Of a stretch of 64,000 nt of DNA, positions 55,254 to 63,507 are shown in pieces (position 1 is the first letter of the stretch; each line of letters begins with the position of its first letter). The stretch lies in contig NZ_JACIFY010000001.1 of assembly GCF_014197615.1 (NCBI RefSeq), forward strand, positions 248,001-312,000, given 5' to 3'. The notes beneath the pieces were generated by a model that saw nothing but the letters and a program-made list of their open reading frames with translations, was not told where the DNA came from and did no database searches. The stretch is from Rhizobium esperanzae (GTDB lineage Bacteria; Pseudomonadota; Alphaproteobacteria; Rhizobiales; Rhizobiaceae). The position numbers and the translations under genes are program-made.

Positions 55254-56657
55254 TCAGCATTCGACCACGTTGACGGCCAGGCCGCCGGTCGAGGTTTCCT
55301 TGTACTTCTCGCTCATGTCGTGGCCGGTCTGGCGCATCGTCTCGATGCAGGCGTCGAGCGGCACGAAATGCTGGCCATCGCCCTTGACGGCGAGTGATGC
55401 CGCAGTGACGGCCTTGACGGCGCCGAGCGCGTTGCGCTCGATGCAGGGAACCTGCACCAGGCCGGCGACCGGATCGCAGGTCATGCCGAGATGGTGTTCC
55501 AGCGCGATTTCGGCGGCGTTCTCGATCTGCTCCGGCGTGCCGCCCATGACCGCCGCAAGGCCTGCAGCCGCCATCGCCGCCGCCGAGCCGACTTCGCCCT
55601 GACAGCCGACTTCAGCGCCCGAGATCGAGGCGTTGTGCTTGATGATGCCGCCGATGGCCGCGGCCGTCAGCAGATAATCGCGGATGCCGTTCTGATCCCA
55701 GTCCTCGTGGAAATGCTCGTAATAGCGGATCGTCGCCGGAATGACGCCGGCAGCACCATTGGTCGGCGCCGTGACGACGCGCCCGCCGGCGGCATTCTCC
55801 TCGTTGACGGCCATCGCATAGACCGAGAGCCAGTCGTTGGCGAGCAGCGGATTGACGCGGTTGCTGCGCCACTCCTCCTCCAGCTTGTCGTGAATCCTGC
55901 GGGCGCGGCGCTTGACGTTGAGGCCGCCCGGCATGATGCCATCGACCTTGAGGCCGCGCTCGATGCAGGAGCGCATCGCTTCCCAGATGCGGTCGAGTCC
56001 CTGGTCGAGTTCCTCCGGGCTGCGCTGGCTCTCCTCGTTCGCCCGCTTCATCTGCGCGATCGACAGCCCCGAGCGCTCCGCCATGTCGAGCATCTGCCTG
56101 GCGGTCGAGAAGGGATAGGGCACGCGCGTGCTGCCAGCCGCGTTCTTCTTCGCCCGCATCTGCTCCAGCTCGGTGTCGGTGACGACGAAGCCGCCGCCGA
56201 CCGAATAATAGATGCGCTTGAGGAGCAGCCGGCCATCCCTGTCGAAAGCGGAAAAGGACATGCCGTTGGCATGGCCGGGCAGCGGCTGTTTCTTGTCGAA
56301 AATCAGATCGGTCTTCGGCTGGAACTGATAGCCCGTATGCCCCTGCGGCGTGATGCGGCCGGTGCGCTCGACCGCATCGACGATGCCATCCATCCTGTCG
56401 GGATCGACGCTGTCGGGCGCCTCGCCCATCAGGCCGAGAATGACCGCCCTGCCCGTGCCGTGGCCGATACCGGTATGAGCAAGCGAGCCGTGCAGGCTGA
56501 CCTTGATCGCGACGACCTCGGCGCCAGACGATGGGCGCGGCCAGTCGTTCGACAGGATCAGTTCGAGAAACCGATTGGCGGCCGACATCGGACCCATCGT
56601 GTGCGAACTCGACGGCCCGACACCGATCTTGAAGACATCGAATACCGAGAGAAACAT
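55254..56657 (-). CDS. sdaA: L-serine ammonia-lyase (single-chain)
   Basis: 467 aa. It deaminates L-serine to pyruvate, with an oxygen-sensitive 4Fe-4S cluster. The beta domain opens [24 protein letters not shown]. The alpha domain has [28 protein letters not shown] and [19 protein letters not shown] with the cluster Cys residues (in GCQGE, MTCDP, and VPCIE). The C terminus ends VVEC as in E. coli SdaA. Start after AAGG. Single gene. Confidence 0.96.
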
Positions 56658-56851
56658 GGATGCGCCTTCTGATGACAAGGATACAAATTTAAGCGACGCC
56701 GGTTTTCCATCCGTGCGGGCCACCGACATCGCATGCAGCCGGTGCGACATTGTGGCTGCCCACCAAAACGATGAGACCGACCTTACCAATCATTGCAGCA
56801 TTTCAATGCATATGTAAGGTGGCCGCACTTCATGCGGAGACTGAATCACTG

Positions 56852-57616
56852 ATGACGACGGCGGACTATATCGCTCTGGCCTTCTTTGCCTGTGTCTGGA
56901 TGGGCTATTCCTGGCTACTGCATGGCCGCACCTTCTTCGGACGCACCAGCCTCACCCATGCGATGATCGAACGCCGGCGGGAATGGATCTACAATTCGCT
57001 GCGCCGCGACCTGAAGATGATCGACACGCAGATCATGGCCGGCCTGCAGAACGGCACCGCATTTTTCGCTTCGACGTCGATCTTTGCGATCGGCAGTTGC
57101 TTTGCCCTGCTCGGGGCGACGGAGAAGGTCGACGCCGTCTTCGCCGACCTGCCCTTCGTCTTCCACAGCGGCCATGCCGTCTTCGAGATGAAGGTCGGCG
57201 GGCTGGCAGCGCTTTTCGGCTATGCCTTCTTCAAATTCGGCTGGTCATACCGGCTGTTCAACTACTGCACCATCCTGTTCGGCTCGATCCCGATGCTGCG
57301 CGATGCCGAGAGCGACGTCATCGCCGCCGAGCGGGCCGCCGAACGCGTCATCCGCATGAATGTCATTGCCGGCAGCAATTTCAACGAGGGGCTCAGGGCG
57401 ATCTTCCTGTCGATCGGCTATCTCGGCTGGTTCATCAACCCCTATGTCTTCATGCTGACGACGGCGACCGTCATCTTCGTGCTGACGCGTCGGCAATTCT
57501 TCTCGCAGGCACGGCTGGCAATCATGGACGCCGGCCCGCCATCAAATCTCCATCTTTCTGCTATTCGCCGCGACATGCCGCCGAGCGGCGGACCTGATTT
57601 GCCCGAGGGACTGTGA
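56852..57616 (+). CDS. DUF599-family membrane protein
   Basis: 254 aa. Four hydrophobic segments; family segments are ALAFFACVWMGYSW, MIERRREWIYNSLRRDLKMIDTQIMAGLQNGTAFFAS-type region, and RAIFLSIGYLGWFINP. DUF599 function is unknown. Its stop overlaps the next start by one base, so it is translated with the DUF1624 gene. Confidence 0.9.
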   Translation: MTTADYIALAFFACVWMGYSWLLHGRTFFGRTSLTHAMIERRREWIYNSLRRDLKMIDTQIMAGLQNGTAFFASTSIFAIGSCFALLGATEKVDAVFADLPFVFHSGHAVFEMKVGGLAALFGYAFFKFGWSYRLFNYCTILFGSIPMLRDAESDVIAAERAAERVIRMNVIAGSNFNEGLRAIFLSIGYLGWFINPYVFMLTTATVIFVLTRRQFFSQARLAIMDAGPPSNLHLSAIRRDMPPSGGPDLPEGL

Positions 57617-58605
57617 TGACATTGCCGGCAATCGAAGCCGATGTGGCGGCAAAGCCGCCGCGCATCGGCCTGTTGGACACGGCGCGCGGTGTCGCGCTGA
57701 TCGCCATGGCGACCTACCATTTCAGCTGGGATATGGAGTTCATGGGCTATCTCACAGCCGGCACGGCCGAGACCGGCTGGCTGAAGATCTACGCCCGGGC
57801 GATCGCCACGACCTTTCTGTTCATCGTCGGTATCAGCCTCGTGCTGTCGAGCACCCCCGAGATCCGCTGGCCCTCCTTCTGGAAACGTTTCGGCATGATC
57901 GCCGCGGCAGCCGCCGTCATCTCGATTGCCACGCGGATCGCGATGCCGAACGAATGGATCTATTTCGGCATCCTGCATTGCATCGCGGTGCTGACGCTGA
58001 TCGGTGTCGTTTTCTTGAGGTTGCCGCTCGCCGTCACGCTGATCACAACGCTCGCGCTCCTTGCCGCCTGGCTGACCGACAATTTCGGCCCACCCGGCCT
58101 CATTCGGTCATCCTTCTTCGATCCGAGATATCTCGCCTGGGCCGGCCTTGCCGCGATGCCGGAACGGTCCAACGATTATGTGCCGCTGTTTCCCTGGGCA
58201 ACGCCCTTTTTCGCTGGATTAAGCTTCGCCTTGATCGCGATCAGAACCAAGCTGCCGCATCGGCTTGCCGCCATCGGTACCGGTTCCTGGTGGCCGGCAA
58301 GGCTCGGCCGCCACAGCCTTGCCTTCTACCTCATTCACCAGCCGGTGTTGATCAGCATCGCCTACGGGCTTACCCTGGTTATCCCGCCGCAGGCACCGGA
58401 TCCGGTCGCGACCTACCTAAGGCAATGCAACTCCGCCTGCGTCATGCAGCAAGGCGAAGCGCTCTGCCGCAGCTTCTGCCAGTGCACGCTGGACAAATTG
58501 CAGACACAAGCCCTGTTTACGCCGCTGCAGGCGGGCGCAATCAATATTGAGACGGACGAGCGGGTCCAGACGATCGCTGCCGAATGCAGCGCCGAGGCGC
58601 AATAA
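57616..58605 (+). CDS. DUF1624 / HGSNAT-type acyltransferase-like membrane protein
   Basis: 329 aa. About eight membrane segments; family hallmark near the N terminus GLLDTARGVALIAMATYHFSW with the conserved His, then WKRFGMIAAAAAVISIATR and LGRHSLAFYLIHQPVL near the end. Such proteins move acetyl groups across the membrane. After the last segment is an unusual soluble Cys-rich part (NSACVMQQGEALCRSFCQCTL, four Cys in 16 residues). Start ATG at 57616 after GAGGGA. Confidence 0.88.
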   Translation: MTLPAIEADVAAKPPRIGLLDTARGVALIAMATYHFSWDMEFMGYLTAGTAETGWLKIYARAIATTFLFIVGISLVLSSTPEIRWPSFWKRFGMIAAAAAVISIATRIAMPNEWIYFGILHCIAVLTLIGVVFLRLPLAVTLITTLALLAAWLTDNFGPPGLIRSSFFDPRYLAWAGLAAMPERSNDYVPLFPWATPFFAGLSFALIAIRTKLPHRLAAIGTGSWWPARLGRHSLAFYLIHQPVLISIAYGLTLVIPPQAPDPVATYLRQCNSACVMQQGEALCRSFCQCTLDKLQTQALFTPLQAGAINIETDERVQTIAAECSAEAQ

Positions 58606-58615
58606 GCCTGAATCC

Positions 58616-59008
58616 TCAGGTGGTGACGCCGATTTCGGCGAGGCGGCCGAGGCAGGCCTCTTCGATATTGTCGAGTTCCGTCAGCGTATCGTCGATATCC
58701 TTGCGCTTCTGGCGCAGGTCCTCGCGCTTCTCGTCGACGCGTTTCATCAGGAGCTTCAGCTGCCCGAGTTCACCCGGCGGCTCCTTGTAGACCTGAATGA
58801 TCTCGCGGATCTCGGCGATGGTGAAGCCGATGCGCCGGCCGCGGAGAATTTCGCCGATCAGCCGTCGGTCGGCCTGGCGAAAGAGACGGGTCCGCCCCCG
58901 CCGCTCCGGATGGATCAGTCCCTCGTCCTCGTAGAAGCGCAGCGTGCGGGTGGAGACACCAAATTCGCGCGTCAGCTCCGTTATGCTATAAAATTTGTTC
59001 ACCGGCAT
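58616..59008 (-). CDS. MerR-family regulator, LiuR-like
   Basis: 130 aa. N-terminal winged helix (FYSITELTREFGVSTRTLRFYEDEGLI), then a coiled-coil (about 75-115) with a short tail lacking metal-binding Cys. So it is not a metal sensor; the size and coil resemble LiuR-type MerR regulators. A near-perfect 24-base palindrome lies 29 bases upstream and suggests autoregulation. Single gene, convergent with DUF1624. Confidence 0.9.
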   Translation of the reverse strand: MPVNKFYSITELTREFGVSTRTLRFYEDEGLIHPERRGRTRLFRQADRRLIGEILRGRRIGFTIAEIREIIQVYKEPPGELGQLKLLMKRVDEKREDLRQKRKDIDDTLTELDNIEEACLGRLAEIGVTT

Positions 59009-59036
59009 GTGTTCCCCGTCTTGAACCGGCAATAAT

Positions 59037-59060
59037 ATTGACTTTTACGTAATAGTCAAT
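59037..59060 (-). promoter_or_regulatory. MerR operator: near-perfect 24-base palindrome
   Basis: Left half ATTGACTTTTAC and right half GTAATAGTCAAT are reverse complements except for one base. Located 29 bases before the MerR start. It contains TTTTACGTAA, like the TTTACGTAAA core of LiuR sites. Confidence 0.6.
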
Positions 59061-59072
59061 TTCGTCAGCCGG

Positions 59073-60488
59073 TCAGATGCCGAACCACCATGTGGCGATG
59101 CCGAGAAAGGCGAAGAAGCCGGTACAGTCTGTCACTGTCGTCACGAAAACGGACGAGGCGATCGCCGGGTCGGCCCCCACCTTATCGAGCAGCAGCGGCA
59201 GCAGGATGCCGGCAAGGGCTGCTGCCATCAGATTGATGATCATCGCCGCCGCGATCACCCCGCCGAGCTGATAGTCGTGGAACCAGATGCCGGCGATCGC
59301 GCCCATGATCGTTGCGAAGACGATGCCGTTCAGGATGCCGACGCCCGCCTCTCTACGGATGATGCGGCCGGCATTATAGATGTCGAGATCGCGGGTGGCG
59401 AGCGCGCGCACAGTCACCGTCATCGTCTGCGTGCCGGCATTGCCGCCCATCGAGGCAACGATCGGCATCAGCACCGCAAGCGCGATCATCTTCTCGATCG
59501 AGGCATCGAACAGGCCGATGACGCTTGCCGAGAGCATTGCCGTGCCGAGATTGATCAAAAGCCAGAGGAAACGCGAACGCGCCGTCGACAGCACATTGTC
59601 GGACAGTTCTTCGTCGCCGACGCCGCCGAGGCGCTTGATGTCCTCGTCCGCTTCCTCGTGGATGACGTCGACGACGTCGTCGATGGTCAGCACGCCGACG
59701 AGCCGGCCGTTCTCGTCGACGACGGCAGCAGAGAGAAGGTCGTACTGCTCGAAGAGCTGGGCCGCCTCCTCCTGGTCCATCTCGGCGGGAACCGGATGGT
59801 TGGTCTCGCGCATGATCTGCTCGATCTTCGTCTGCCGCTTGGTGCGCAGGATCTGATCGAGATCGACAGCGCCGAGCAGCTTGAAGGTCGGATCGATGAC
59901 GAAGATCTGCGAGAAGGAATAAGGCAGATCCTCCTCGTCGCGCATATAGTCGATCGTCTGTCCGACCGTCCAGAACGGCGGCACGGCGACGAATTCCGTC
60001 TGCATGCGGCGCCCGGCCGAGCTTTCGGGATAGTCGAGCGCCCGGCGCAGCCTGACCCGCTCGGTGAACGGCAGTTGCGCGAGAATCTCTTCCCGGTCTT
60101 CCTTGTCGAGATCTTCGAGAATGTAGACGGCGTCGTCCGAATCGAGCTCGCCGATCGCTGCGGCGATCTGCTCGTTCGGCATCTGGTCGACGATCTCGCG
60201 GCGGATCGCCTCGTCGACCTCGGTCAGCGCCGTCATGTCGAAGTCTTCGCCGAGCAGGCGCACCAGCGCCAGGCGCTGATCCGGCTGGATCGCTTCCAGC
60301 AGGTCGCCTATTTCGGATTCATGCAGGCGGGCGACGTTCTGGCGCAGGAACAGCGTGTCGCGGTCGGCGATCGCGGCGCCGACGAGCGCCAGGAAATCGC
60401 TGCGGACATTGCCGTCCTCGTCGTAAATATCGGCTTCTTCGTCGTCCGGACGCCTGCGGATGCGGTCTTCCCCGTCGGTCGTCGTCAT
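59073..60488 (-). CDS. mgtE: Magnesium transporter MgtE
   Basis: 471 aa. Cytoplasmic N domain (about 20-145, superhelical), two CBS domains (about 150-275: IDYMRDEEDLPYSFSQIFVI, LLSAAVVDENGRLVGVLTID), a linker (plug) helix and five membrane segments (about 305-470) with the pore motif PIVASMGGNAGTQTMT. Cytoplasmic Mg2+ closes the pore. Length normal. Start chosen at MTTTDGEDRIRRR; the frame extends five codons. Confidence 0.96.
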   Translation of the reverse strand: MTTTDGEDRIRRRPDDEEADIYDEDGNVRSDFLALVGAAIADRDTLFLRQNVARLHESEIGDLLEAIQPDQRLALVRLLGEDFDMTALTEVDEAIRREIVDQMPNEQIAAAIGELDSDDAVYILEDLDKEDREEILAQLPFTERVRLRRALDYPESSAGRRMQTEFVAVPPFWTVGQTIDYMRDEEDLPYSFSQIFVIDPTFKLLGAVDLDQILRTKRQTKIEQIMRETNHPVPAEMDQEEAAQLFEQYDLLSAAVVDENGRLVGVLTIDDVVDVIHEEADEDIKRLGGVGDEELSDNVLSTARSRFLWLLINLGTAMLSASVIGLFDASIEKMIALAVLMPIVASMGGNAGTQTMTVTVRALATRDLDIYNAGRIIRREAGVGILNGIVFATIMGAIAGIWFHDYQLGGVIAAAMIINLMAAALAGILLPLLLDKVGADPAIASSVFVTTVTDCTGFFAFLGIATWWFGI

Positions 60489-60728
60489 CTGCCGCCCTCG
60501 CATCTGGTTCGAATTTCAACGACTACAGCGCCGCACTCGCAAATGTCGGCGAAAACATATTGTCAACAAGCAGATAAGCAAATCCCGCAATGGGAATTCA
60601 TGTTTCTGCTAGCCCAAAGCAACCTTGCCGTAAAGGCGCAAACCTGCCTCTTGATGACAATGCCTGCGGCCGGCGATAGTTTCGCCACCCGTCCAGCCAG
60701 CGCCCGTTCAAGCAGAGAAAGCTGCCCC

Positions 60729-61223
60729 ATGCCCATCCGTCCGATCCTGCTTTATCCGCATCCTGCTCTGAAGACCGTCTGCGCACCGGTGACGGACTTC
60801 GGCCCGCCGCTCGCCGAACTTGCCGACGACCTGCTGGCGACGATGCGCGCCGCCCCCGGCGTCGGCATCACCGCCGCCCATATCGGCGTCCTCAGCCGAG
60901 TGACTGTGCTGGAGCTCGACAAGGCCTTTGGCGTGCGCCTTTACGTCAACCCGGAGATCACCTGGTTCTCGAAAGAGACGATGAACCACGCCGAAGGCAG
61001 CGTCTCCATGCCCGGCGCCACCGACGAGGTCATACGCCCGCGCGCGATTCGTTTCCGTTACCAGGATGCCGAAGGCATCGTGCACGAAGAGCCAGCCGAA
61101 GGTTTCCACGCCATCTGCATCCAGCACGAGGTCGACCAGCTCGACGGCATTTTCTGGCTGCAGCGCCTCTCCCGGCTGAAACGCGACCGTCTCGTGAAAA
61201 AATGGGAGAAGGCCCAGAACTGA
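60729..61223 (+). CDS. Peptide deformylase-like protein with altered active site
   Basis: 164 aa, deformylase fold and length. The three motifs are altered. Motif 1 (G-V-G-I-T-A-A-H, 44-51) has His for the usual Gln. Motif 2 (E-G-S-V-S, 89-93) has Ser for the metal-binding Cys. Motif 3 (H-E-V-D-Q-L-D-G, 133-140) has Gln for the second His, while the catalytic Glu stays. Two of three metal ligands are therefore gone. It may be an inactive binder, or may use a changed metal site. Start ATG at 60729 fits the family. Confidence 0.85.
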   Translation: MPIRPILLYPHPALKTVCAPVTDFGPPLAELADDLLATMRAAPGVGITAAHIGVLSRVTVLELDKAFGVRLYVNPEITWFSKETMNHAEGSVSMPGATDEVIRPRAIRFRYQDAEGIVHEEPAEGFHAICIQHEVDQLDGIFWLQRLSRLKRDRLVKKWEKAQN

Positions 61224-61280
61224 TAATCTGCACTGACAATCGGAACCGATAATCAGGGCTGGAAAATCACCGACCGCGCC

Positions 61281-61304
61281 GAACCATTCGCCGCTGCCCA
61301 CGTT
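61281..61304 (+). promoter_or_regulatory. EcfG-like promoter of the BON gene
   Basis: CGAAC (GAAC at 61281-61284) is followed after 16 bases by CGTT (61301-61304). Only the first G of GGAAC is replaced. It lies 50 bases before the BON start. Confidence 0.5.
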
Positions 61305-61354
61305 CTCGCAAAGAACCCCAGCGTTTTTCCGCAAAGAGACGAGGAGCGACCGCA

Positions 61355-61864
61355 ATGGCAAGGATCGGTGACAAGACCCAGTTTACCCGGGAAAAGCCGG
61401 AGCTTTCCCGGGAGGAAGACTATCGTGACCTCGAGGAACGCAATCTCGACGACGGCTGGCCCTATGCAGACGGCACCGGCGCCGACCCGGCCAACCGCCC
61501 CTATGGCGAGACGGCGGCAAATTTCGACAGCGACCCCAACAAGGGCTTTCGCATCGACGGCACGGATGCAGACGGTAACGAGAACCGCCTGAAGGATTCG
61601 CTGCGCCCCGACACCATCGACCGGGATGAAAGCGACGACCTCGAAGCACGTGTGAACGATCGTCTCGAAAACATCCCCGAGGTCGACATCGACAGTATCG
61701 AGGTCCACGCAGACGGGCACGTCATAACCCTGGAAGGTTCGGTGGAGACGATCGGCATTGCCCGCAAGGTCGAACTCAGTGCGCTTTCGGTCGACGGCGT
61801 TCGCCATGTCCGCAACAAACTACAGCTGACCGGCGTCGACGCGCATATCCCGAATGAGGACTGA
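61355..61864 (+). CDS. BON-domain protein, cytoplasmic
   Basis: 169 aa. An acidic, disordered first part with Asp/Glu-rich runs (about 1-95) and a C-terminal BON domain (about 95-165: LEARVNDRLENIPEVDIDSI, HVITLEGSVETIGIARKVE, GVRHVRNKLQL). No signal peptide, unlike envelope BON proteins such as OsmY. BON proteins are often stress-induced, and an EcfG-like promoter precedes this one. Ribosome site GAGGAG. Single gene. Confidence 0.88.
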   Translation: MARIGDKTQFTREKPELSREEDYRDLEERNLDDGWPYADGTGADPANRPYGETAANFDSDPNKGFRIDGTDADGNENRLKDSLRPDTIDRDESDDLEARVNDRLENIPEVDIDSIEVHADGHVITLEGSVETIGIARKVELSALSVDGVRHVRNKLQLTGVDAHIPNED

Positions 61865-62184
61865 TTGATTCACAAGACACTCGGGAGGCGCCGATGCCTC
61901 CCCGCCTCCGTCGATTTTCCCACCCCGCCAACATTACCAAAAGTTAACAATTCCAGATTGCATCATGATATGCTCATGCGGATGCCGCATTCGGCCATTT
62001 TGCTTAGGCGGCTTCTGTAACGTTAACGTCAATTTCGTTGACAACACTGTGATTTCATTTGGACAAAAGGTCGCGGCCACGTCGCCGTTTTTTCACAAAA
62101 TTGCCTGAATTGGGGCGCGAACTCGCAGGTGCCGAGGGTTAGTTTATGTTGTCAAATTCAACAGCAGATTGAGGAGATAGACCC
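61865..62184. other. Gene-free stretch before the secreted repeat protein
   Basis: No gene. Contains the inverted repeat GTCAA-TTTCG-TTGAC (62028-62042) next to an AACGTTAACG stretch, both possible regulator sites, and the promoter of the following gene in the AT-rich part. Confidence 0.35.
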
Positions 62185-62550
62185 ATGCGCATCAAATTTG
62201 CCCTTGCCGCTTCCCTGTTCGCCGTGAGCCTTGCAGGAGCTGCCTTCGCCCAGCCGGGCTATTCCGACGACTATACCAACGATAGCGACGGTTTCGCACC
62301 GAGCCCGATAGCGAAGCCGGCCCCGGTCCATTACAGCAACCGCAAGGCCCCGGCCTATTCCAGCGACTATACCAACGACAGCGACGGCTTCGCGCCCAGC
62401 GCCATGGCGGCCCCTGCCGTCGACAAGACCGCAACGGCGAGCATCGCCCCCCTGCCTCCCTGCCACAGCATGATTGGCCCGACGGGCTCCCACACCAAGG
62501 GTGCCGACAGCGGCGCCTCGCGCACCGAAGCTTGCCGCGCGACGCATTGA
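62185..62550 (+). CDS. Small secreted protein with duplicated segment
   Basis: 121 aa. Signal peptide (MRIKFALAASLFAVSLAGAAFA, cleavage near AFAQP). Two near-identical 15-residue segments, Y-S-D/S-DYTNDSDGFAPS, at about 26-40 and 58-72. The C-terminal part has two Cys (about 93 and 117) that could form a disulfide. Unknown function; periplasmic or exported. Ribosome site GGAG. A strong terminator follows. Confidence 0.75.
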   Translation: MRIKFALAASLFAVSLAGAAFAQPGYSDDYTNDSDGFAPSPIAKPAPVHYSNRKAPAYSSDYTNDSDGFAPSAMAAPAVDKTATASIAPLPPCHSMIGPTGSHTKGADSGASRTEACRATH

Positions 62551-62562
62551 TCCAAAAAAAGA

Positions 62563-62591
62563 AAGGGCCGGAAACCGGCCCTTCTCTTTTT
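62563..62591. terminator. Bidirectional terminator between convergent genes
   Basis: Perfect 9-base stem AAGGGCCGG / CCGGCCCTT with loop AAA. A T-run follows on the plus strand and, from the A-run before it, on the minus strand too. It serves the secreted repeat gene and the ICMT-like gene. Confidence 0.85.
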
Positions 62592-62656
62592 CAATCCGCT
62601 CTCTCGTGTGAGTGCAAATCGCCCGAAGGCCCGCAACGGTTCCGGCGCAAGGCGCT

Positions 62657-63331
62657 TCAGAACACGAATGGAATCAGCCGGTAGCGGGTTGTGGCCATGA
62701 AGGCCGTATAAGCAGGATCCTGGCTGAGCAGACGCTCCTCCGCAAGGAGGCGGAAACATTGTGCGGTCAGCGCCGTCGCATAGATGGTGAGGTTCCAAAG
62801 GCTCGGATGCACCAGCAAGAAGGCGATATGCGTCATCAGATAGCCCGCATACATCGGATGGCGGACAAACTTGTAGGGCCCGCCGATCTTGACCCCACGA
62901 TTGGCCGGCGCCAGGCCGAAGCTTCGCCGCAATGATAGCTTTGCCGATATCTGCAGGACGAAACCGAATACCATCAACATCCCACAGAATGCGAGCGGTG
63001 CAAGCGGTTGTGTTGAAGCGGGCACGACAAGCAACGGGAAGAGCGTGCCGATGGCGGTGACCATCAGGTCGAACGGCCGAAGCGACGCATTTTTCGTCCG
63101 CCGGCGCGTCAGGATAAGGAAGGCGGCAGCTCCCTCCGACACGATCAGCAGGCCATCGATGATCGCTCGATCGTCCTGCATCTGCGATAGAATCCGCAAG
63201 ACGATCGCGACGAAAAGAGAGCTGATCACCACTTTTTCAACGATGTCGAGAACGAAATACACATCCAGGAATGACAAGCTTGCCGCTGTCTTTTTTTTCA
63301 TCGCTCGCAAAAATTCCGCATCATAGGCCAT
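62657..63331 (-). CDS. Isoprenylcysteine methyltransferase-like (ICMT/PEMT) membrane protein
   Basis: 224 aa. About five to six membrane segments and the C-terminal SAM-dependent motif GPYKFVRHPMYAGYLMTH followed by EERLLSQDPAYTAFMATTRYRLIP, the typical ICMT-like signature of bacterial membrane methyltransferases. Substrate unknown in bacteria. Single gene. Confidence 0.88.
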   Translation of the reverse strand: MAYDAEFLRAMKKKTAASLSFLDVYFVLDIVEKVVISSLFVAIVLRILSQMQDDRAIIDGLLIVSEGAAAFLILTRRRTKNASLRPFDLMVTAIGTLFPLLVVPASTQPLAPLAFCGMLMVFGFVLQISAKLSLRRSFGLAPANRGVKIGGPYKFVRHPMYAGYLMTHIAFLLVHPSLWNLTIYATALTAQCFRLLAEERLLSQDPAYTAFMATTRYRLIPFVF

Positions 63332-63507
63332 GCTACCCTATATGCGTGCGGTCGCTAATTATGGGTTAAGACTTGATCTGACCGGGCAGCGATTCGCCGG
63401 CCGATCTCGCAGCAGAATGAAACAACGACGGGCCAACGCAGGGATTTCTGCAAGCAATATCAACATCATGACGCAGATTTCCGGAGACAGGTCGCCGTCC
63501 TGAACAA

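Noticed and set aside
59277..60700. A long plus-strand open frame opposite mgtE running into the deformylase-like gene
   Set aside because: Only the part from 60729 on matches a family; the first part is a shadow of mgtE.
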